Shown: positions 59,933 to 64,000 of the stretch, piece after piece | How positions within the stretch are numbered: the first letter of the stretch is position 1 | Layout of the letters: each line of letters opens with the position of its first letter | Assembly (NCBI RefSeq): GCF_016107685.1 | Contig: NZ_JABASY010000001.1 | Span: 710,187 to 774,186, forward strand | Length of the DNA: 64,000 bases | Reading direction: 5' to 3' | From: Brevibacterium yomogidense | GTDB taxonomy: Bacteria > Actinomycetota > Actinomycetes > Actinomycetales > Brevibacteriaceae | The notes under the pieces: generated by a model | Databases searched by the model: none | What the model saw: the letters and a program-made list of their open reading frames with translations, nothing else | What the model was told of the DNA's origin: nothing | Program-made: the position numbers and the translations under genes

Positions 59933-61668
59933 CCCGGACGTTCTGGTGTGAGCGGGCCTGGGTGGACGGCGCGGTCCGTGACGGCGCGCTGCTGCGGACG
60001 GATGACAGCGGCACCCTCACCGAGGTGCGCACGGGGGTGTCGGTTGGCGAGGCCTCGGCAGACGCAGGCGTCCAGCGCGTGGCCGGGATCGTGTTCCCCG
60101 GTGGGGTGAACGCGCACTCCCACGCCTTCCACCGGTTGCTGCGCGGCCGCACGCACGCGGACGGCGGCACCTTCTGGACGTGGCGCAACGTCATGTACGA
60201 CATGGCGGCACGGCTCACGCCGGAGTCCTACCGTCTGGTTGCCCGGGCAGTGTTCGCAGAGATGCTGGTCGGCGGGTGGACGAGCGTGGGCGAGTTCCAC
60301 TACGTCCACCACGCACCGGACGGCAGGCCGTACGGAACGCCGGACTGGCAGCTCAACGGAGAGCCGGGCGAGCAGCCCTACGGGGAGCCGGGCGGGCAAC
60401 CGTACGGAGAGCCGGGCGGGCGGTCTTACGGGGAGCCGGGCGGGCAACCGGACGCCCCCTTGAGGGGGGAGGAGGACGGCCAGGCGGCGGACCAGCCGCA
60501 TGCGATGGAGCTGGCGCTCGCCGCCGCCGCGGAGGACGTCGGCATCCGCGTGCGGCTCCTCGACACCTGCTACCTCACCGGCGCGATCGGTGAGGAGCTG
60601 TCGGAGGAGCAGGCGAGGTTCGGAGACGGCGACATCGACGGCTACCTCGCCCGCCACGCCTCGCTGGCGGAGGCGCTCGACAGGCGCGCCGCGCGCGGGA
60701 CCAGTTACCGGTCCGGAGGACCACCGACTTCGGGTGTCCTCCGCGCCGGTAACCGGTCCCTGGGTGGCGGGCCGCCCCGCGACCCGTTCGAGGCTGACGG
60801 GCAGGGCCTCGTGAGCCTTGGTGCTGCGATCCATTCCGTGCGCGCTGTCCCCGCTGACGCGATCGCACGGTTCACGGATCTGGAACGCCCGGTGCACATC
60901 CACCTGTCGGAGCAGCCGGCTGAGAACGAGGCGTGCCGCGCGGCGTATGGGCGTACTCCCACGGGAGTCCTCCAAGACGCTGGCGTCCTGGGGCCGCACC
61001 TGTCGCCGATCCACGCCACGCACCTCACGGACGACGACATCGCCGCTCTGGGTGCGGCGGGCACGACCATCGTCATGTGCCCCACGACGGAAGCGGACCT
61101 GGCCGACGGGATCGGCCCGGGGCTCGAACTCGCGGACGCCGGCGCGACGATCGCCCTGGGTTCCGACCAGCACGTCGTCCTCGACGCACTGCGGGAACTG
61201 CAGGCTCTCGAAGCGGGGGAGCGCCTGCGATCGGGTGTGCGCGGCCGGTTCACTCCCGCGCAGCTCATCGAAGCGGCGACGACAGGCGGAGCCCGCAGCC
61301 TCGACCTTCCCGTCGGGGCGCTCGAGGTGGGGCGCGCGTGCGACTTCATCGCCGTCGACCCTCTGAGCCCCCGGACCTACGGTTCGGTGGGGGAGCAGGT
61401 GGTGCTGGCCGGGACCTCGGCGGATGTGCACACGGTCGTGACGGCCGGGCGCGTGCGGGTGCGCGACGGGATCCACGAGCAGCTGGGTGATCTCAGCGCG
61501 CTGTACCGCGAGGCGTACGCGGCGGTCGGGCACACGATTGGTGACGCCGGTAGCGGCGTGGATACGGCCAGTGGTCCGGATTCGGGCGGTGGCACGGATA
61601 CTGAGGCTGCGGATTCGGGCGGTGGCGCCGAGGCTGAGGGCGGCGTTGAGGCAGAGGCGTCGGCGTGA
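59929..61668 (+). CDS. hutF: Formimidoylglutamate deiminase with inserted repeats
   Basis: A 579-residue amidohydrolase, against about 450-470 for the family. Core motifs are NAHSHAFHRLLRGRTHADGG near residue 62, TSVGEFHYVHHAPDG near 120, VHIHLSEQPAENEACRAAYG near 323, the His in IHATHLTDDDIAALG, and IALGSDQHVVLDALRELQAL near 408. Three additions explain the extra length: four 8-residue repeats (145-176), a peptide encoded by the 64-nt palindromic element (257-277), and a Gly/Ser/Ala/Asp-rich tail after about 535. It makes N-formylglutamate and ammonia. GTGA overlaps occur at both ends. Confidence 0.93.
   Translation: MTRTFWCERAWVDGAVRDGALLRTDDSGTLTEVRTGVSVGEASADAGVQRVAGIVFPGGVNAHSHAFHRLLRGRTHADGGTFWTWRNVMYDMAARLTPESYRLVARAVFAEMLVGGWTSVGEFHYVHHAPDGRPYGTPDWQLNGEPGEQPYGEPGGQPYGEPGGRSYGEPGGQPDAPLRGEEDGQAADQPHAMELALAAAAEDVGIRVRLLDTCYLTGAIGEELSEEQARFGDGDIDGYLARHASLAEALDRRAARGTSYRSGGPPTSGVLRAGNRSLGGGPPRDPFEADGQGLVSLGAAIHSVRAVPADAIARFTDLERPVHIHLSEQPAENEACRAAYGRTPTGVLQDAGVLGPHLSPIHATHLTDDDIAALGAAGTTIVMCPTTEADLADGIGPGLELADAGATIALGSDQHVVLDALRELQALEAGERLRSGVRGRFTPAQLIEAATTGGARSLDLPVGALEVGRACDFIAVDPLSPRTYGSVGEQVVLAGTSADVHTVVTAGRVRVRDGIHEQLGDLSALYREAYAAVGHTIGDAGSGVDTASGPDSGGGTDTEAADSGGGAEAEGGVEAEASA
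60361..60456 (+). repeat. Four 24-bp tandem repeats in hutF
   Basis: Units at 60361-60384, 60385-60408, 60409-60432 and 60433-60456, of the type GAGCCGGGCGGGCAACCGTA plus four bases, encode EPGGQPYG and variants. The preceding codons (GRPYG) look like a seed for the repeat. Confidence 0.88.
60697..60760 (+). repeat. 64-nt palindromic element, copy B, inside hutF
   Basis: It is the same element as at 28940-29003: 55 of 64 bases identical, same length, same orientation relative to the gene. The outer arms GGGACCAGTTACCGGTCC and the right arm ending GGTAACCGGTCCC pair, and GGAGGAC pairs with GTCCTCC. It is read in the same frame as copy A, giving GTSYRSGGPPTSGVLRAGNR plus Ser, between two conserved parts of HutF. 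Confidence 0.85.
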
Positions 61669-62516
61669 GTGCAGAGGTCCCCGCGCTGCGGCGGGCGGTC
61701 GCGATCCTGCGGCAGCTTTCGGCGTCGAACAGGGCCGTGAGCGCGGGGGCGCTGGTGCGGATGCTCGGGCTGCCGCGGTCCAGCGTGTACGACCTGTTGG
61801 GAGTGCTCGAGGAGCTGGGCATGGTGCACCGGGCGGAGTCCGGTTACGTGCTGGGCCCGGGCGTGCACGAGCTGGGCGCGTCGTATCTGCGGACGAACCC
61901 CCTGCAGAACCTTGCGGCGCCGCTGATCCGGGACCTCGCGGAGGCGACGCGGGGCACGGCGCAGCTGGCGGTGCTGCGCGGGTGGGAGACGGTGTACCTG
62001 CTCAAGGAGCGGTCGGTGGAATCGGTCGCGGTCATCACGGCGGCGGGAGTGCGGATGCCCGGCTACCTCACGGCGACGGGGCGGGCGATCATGGCGCACC
62101 TGCCCAAGGCGGAGCTGTTGGCGGCGCTCCAGGGTGAGACGGAGTTCGTGAACAGGACCGGCCGGGGCCCGCGCACGTACTCGCAGCTGAGCGCGGAGCT
62201 GTCGCTGACCAGGCGGCGCGGGCACGCGGTGGAGGACGGCGAGGTCACCCCTGGCGTGCGCACGGTCGCGGCGCCGGTGTTCGACGTGCTGGACCGGCCG
62301 ATCGCGGCGATCGGGGTGAGCATCGCCGGTGGGGCCAGTGATGTGAGTGCCGCGGGTGTCCCTGATGTCGGCTCGGGCGGGGGCACGAGGGATGTGGGAA
62401 TGAGCGACGCCGGTACGGTCGGGGCCGGCGTGGGCGGTGCAGATGTTCCTGACGCGGGACGGGTCGTGGAGCAGGTGCGGGAAACCGCAGTGGCGCTCAC
62501 CTCACGCCTGCGCTGA
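61665..62516 (+). CDS. IclR-family regulator at the end of the hut operon
   Basis: A 283-residue IclR-type regulator. The winged helix is at about residues 5-65 (RAVSAGALVRMLGLPRSSVY), followed by the effector domain (LRTNPLQNLAAPLIRDLAEA, MPGYLTATGRAIMAHLPKAE, GVRTVAAPVFDVLDRPIAAI). About 40 Gly/Asp/Val-rich residues are inserted before the last helix, which ends RVVEQVRETAVALTSRLR. GTG at 61665 overlaps the hutF stop. It is the natural candidate to bind the palindromes before hutU and hutI, with urocanate or histidine as possible signal. Confidence 0.9.
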   Translation: MSAEVPALRRAVAILRQLSASNRAVSAGALVRMLGLPRSSVYDLLGVLEELGMVHRAESGYVLGPGVHELGASYLRTNPLQNLAAPLIRDLAEATRGTAQLAVLRGWETVYLLKERSVESVAVITAAGVRMPGYLTATGRAIMAHLPKAELLAALQGETEFVNRTGRGPRTYSQLSAELSLTRRRGHAVEDGEVTPGVRTVAAPVFDVLDRPIAAIGVSIAGGASDVSAAGVPDVGSGGGTRDVGMSDAGTVGAGVGGADVPDAGRVVEQVRETAVALTSRLR

Positions 62517-62579
62517 GGTCGGAACGCTGCCCGCGACCCGGCATGGCATCGTCTGCGCCCCACCGGGTCTCCTACGACT

Positions 62580-62936
62580 TCACCGCAGTACGAATCCGGG
62601 CACCAGCGGATCATCGGAATCGACCGTGAACGAGGATGTGCCTGTCGCGTAGGCCATGCCGGTGATCTCCGGGATGATCGCGTCGTGGCCGTCCGCGCGC
62701 ACGTGGCCCACGCTGCGAGCGGTGAATTCCGACCCCACGATCGATCCGTGCCGCAGCTCCTGCCCCTCCTGCAACTGGCCTGCCGCCATGAGGGTAGCCA
62801 GACGCGTCGCGCCTCCGGACCCGCATGGAGATCGGTTCACCTGGCCGTCCGCGAACACGGTGATGTTGCGCTGGTGCACGGCCTCGCCGCCCACCGGGGA
62901 GAGATCCTTGTAGAGGCGCGGGGAGTGCTGTGAGCA
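62580..62936 (-). pseudogene. 3' remnant of a proline racemase / hydroxyproline epimerase family gene
   Basis: About 118 codons with clear similarity to the C-terminal third of the proline racemase family (normal length about 330-350): EAVHQRNITVFADGQVNRSP, the active-site cysteine region NRSPCGSGGATRLATLMAAG, GSIVGSEFTARSVGHV and ITGMAYATGTSSFTVDSDDP. The N-terminal two-thirds, including the first catalytic Cys, are absent; upstream of about 62936 the sequence becomes A/T-richer and non-homologous. The family motif's Asp before RSP is Asn here. It is a decayed gene, not a functional enzyme. Confidence 0.82.
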
Positions 62937-63135
62937 ACTAATTGTGTCGGCAGGGAGTGTGCCGATCTCGGGGCGCGATTCTGCTTCTGAGTGCTCACTG
63001 TACTGACCCGTACGGTGCTGAAAACGATTCAGTCAATGAGGGAATCGCGCAGTCAACCTCGCAGGGCATGAGAGGGCCGCATCAGCTGCGCCTCTCCACC
63101 AGGTCAGACTTCTTTGGGGCCTAGCCATTGCCTGG
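62937..63135. other. A/T-richer junction region beside the proline racemase remnant
   Basis: About 200 bases with lower GC than the neighbours, for example AACTAATTGTG and GAAAACGATTCAGTCAATGAG. CAGTCAA occurs twice about 20 bases apart. No insertion-sequence ends, transposase fragment or tRNA is recognisable. It looks like the scar of a deletion or of a lost mobile element. Confidence 0.45.
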
Positions 63136-63849
63136 TCAGGCCTCTTCGCCGGGAATCACGTCGTCGTCGGAGCCGCCGCGGTTCCGGCCTCCGCGGCCAG
63201 AGCCACCGAACTCGCCGGAGCCAGGCGCACCGGTTCCACCGAAGCCGCTCCCCGGACCGCCAGGACCACTGGACGTCTGGATCGCCAGCTTCCCGAGCCG
63301 CCAGCCGAGCATCATGACCGCCGCCCCGATGACGATGAGCAGGACACCCAGCGCCCACAGGAGCCCCGTGAGTGCGGCGGTCGGATTGAAGAGCGCGAGG
63401 AACCCGTAGGCCACCGCGAGCACGCCCGCGATGAGGGTCAGCCACCAGCCCCTGATCCCCATGCGCCGAACGCTCAGCGACAGTGCGACCGCGAGTCCGC
63501 CCACCAGCAGTGAGGCGAAGGCGACGAGGAAGACGATCGCCGCGCCCGCCGCCTCCGGGATGAACAGCAGCAGGATGCCCAACGCGGCAGGCACCAGCGT
63601 CCCCAGGATGCTCCCCTGCTTCCGGATGACGGACAGCACTGCGGACAGGACTGCGGACACCAGGAGCCAGACGGCGAACACGAACACGAACGCGGTCGCG
63701 GACTGGAACGGCCACACGAGGAACAGCACGCCCGCGAGCGTCGCGAAACCGCCCTGGATCATGAAGGACACCTGCAGCCGCTTGAGCATGCGCGTGAGGG
63801 TGTCCGGATCTCCGGCGGCGAAGAAGCCGCCTAGGGGCATCTGTGTCAT
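63136..63849 (-). CDS. HdeD-family membrane protein
   Basis: A 237-residue protein of the HdeD/DUF308 family with six helices in pairs: FMIQGGFATLAGVLFLVWPF, FVFVFAVWLLVSAVLSAVLS, ILGTLVPAALGILLLFIPEA, VFLVAFASLLVGGLAVALSL, WWLTLIAGVLAVAYGFLALF and LLWALGVLLIVIGAAVMMLG. A Gly/Ser-rich cytoplasmic tail of about 45 residues follows. HdeD proteins are linked to acid stress in enterics; in actinobacteria their role is not defined. Single gene. Confidence 0.88.
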   Translation of the reverse strand: MTQMPLGGFFAAGDPDTLTRMLKRLQVSFMIQGGFATLAGVLFLVWPFQSATAFVFVFAVWLLVSAVLSAVLSVIRKQGSILGTLVPAALGILLLFIPEAAGAAIVFLVAFASLLVGGLAVALSLSVRRMGIRGWWLTLIAGVLAVAYGFLALFNPTAALTGLLWALGVLLIVIGAAVMMLGWRLGKLAIQTSSGPGGPGSGFGGTGAPGSGEFGGSGRGGRNRGGSDDDVIPGEEA

Positions 63850-64000
63850 GGTGTCTCCCTTTCCAGGAGTCGACGTCCGGCCGGGTACTCGCTCAACACC
63901 GACGGCAGGCGTCCTGATTCCCCCGACAGGTAAGTCGCAAGGATCCGTCCCGGGACAGCAGCGACGGGGCGGCCAGCCCGGTGGGGAGAGCCCCCGACGG
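63850..64000. other. Upstream region of the HdeD gene to the window end
   Basis: 151 bases with no open frame that looks coding. It includes the likely ribosome binding site AAGGGAGA on the minus strand just before the ATG at 63849. No clear promoter pair is seen. Confidence 0.5.

Noticed and set aside
59737-61533. Long minus-strand open frame opposite hutF (about 600 codons)
   Set aside because: It is the antisense of a clearly conserved gene; high GC keeps the opposite frame open, and its peptide is Arg/His-rich with no family motif.
62942-63124. Short plus-strand open frame of 60 codons next to the proline racemase remnant
   Set aside because: No ribosome binding site of note and no recognisable sequence; it spans the A/T-richer junction and is probably chance.
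1-64000. CRISPR arrays, tRNA, rRNA, riboswitches and replication origins
   Set aside because: I found no regularly spaced repeats, no cloverleaf-like stretch with a CCA end, and no known riboswitch core.

Overview
The window reads as chromosomal DNA of a high-GC Gram-positive bacterium (phylum Actinomycetota, probably order Micrococcales; a Brevibacterium- or Brachybacterium-like genus is a guess). The reasons are the strong G/C bias at third codon positions, frequent GTG starts and 4-base ATGA/GTGA gene overlaps, a SigK/RskA/fasciclin set, an LPXTG-anchored protein, DUF993 and TM2 proteins, and GG-rich ribosome binding sites. There is no phage, CRISPR array, intact insertion sequence, rRNA or tRNA that I can see. 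The DNA is almost all catabolic and transport operons plus a few house-keeping or accessory genes.

1-15.9 kb: a LacI-controlled carbohydrate island. A GntR/FCD regulator and a LacI regulator face an operon of Gfo/Idh oxidoreductase, DUF993 TIM-barrel protein and sugar-isomerase-like TIM-barrel protein. A second unit follows: short leader ORF, two ABC permeases, a second Gfo/Idh protein, an extended SDR and an enolase-superfamily enzyme. A leftward unit carries the binding lipoprotein, the ABC ATPase and a Gfo/Idh-DUF6807 fusion. Each of the three units begins with a promoter and a near-identical CG-centred palindrome (consensus GGAAARCGYTTKCC), so one LacI protein probably controls all of them. 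The substrate is not evident; the enzyme mix suggests oxidation, elimination or epimerisation, and re-reduction of an unusual sugar or glycoside.

16-21.3 kb: a complete galactarate/glucarate route to 2-oxoglutarate (TalrD/GalrD-like dehydratase, KdgD, 2,5-dioxovalerate dehydrogenase, GudD). 21.3-28.3 kb: MocR regulator, amidohydrolase, MFS protein, 2-hydroxyacid dehydrogenase and a NERD-helicase fusion. 28.5-33.5 kb: molybdopterin oxidoreductase, a PemK-type toxin-antitoxin pair, and fasciclin lipoprotein-SigK-RskA. 33.6-36.7 kb: TctCBA transporter. 36.8-41.2 kb: small alarmone synthetase, MaoC protein, TM2 protein, a small membrane protein and a methyltransferase.

41.3-48.5 kb: an IclR regulator beside an acyl-CoA cluster (two acyl-CoA dehydrogenases, CoA transferase, enoyl-CoA hydratase), then a sodium:solute symporter. 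48.8-62.5 kb: histidine utilisation (hutU; hutI-hutH-M20 amidohydrolase-hutF-IclR regulator), interrupted by a BCCT transporter, a small TM2 protein and an LPXTG phosphatase. hutU and the hutI side share a 20-bp palindrome. 62.5-64 kb: a 3' remnant of a proline racemase gene and an HdeD-family protein.

The least expected structure is a 64-nt palindromic element present twice, 32 kb apart, both copies inside genes (molybdopterin oxidoreductase and hutF), in the same orientation and the same reading frame, so that a similar 21-residue peptide is inserted into two unrelated proteins.
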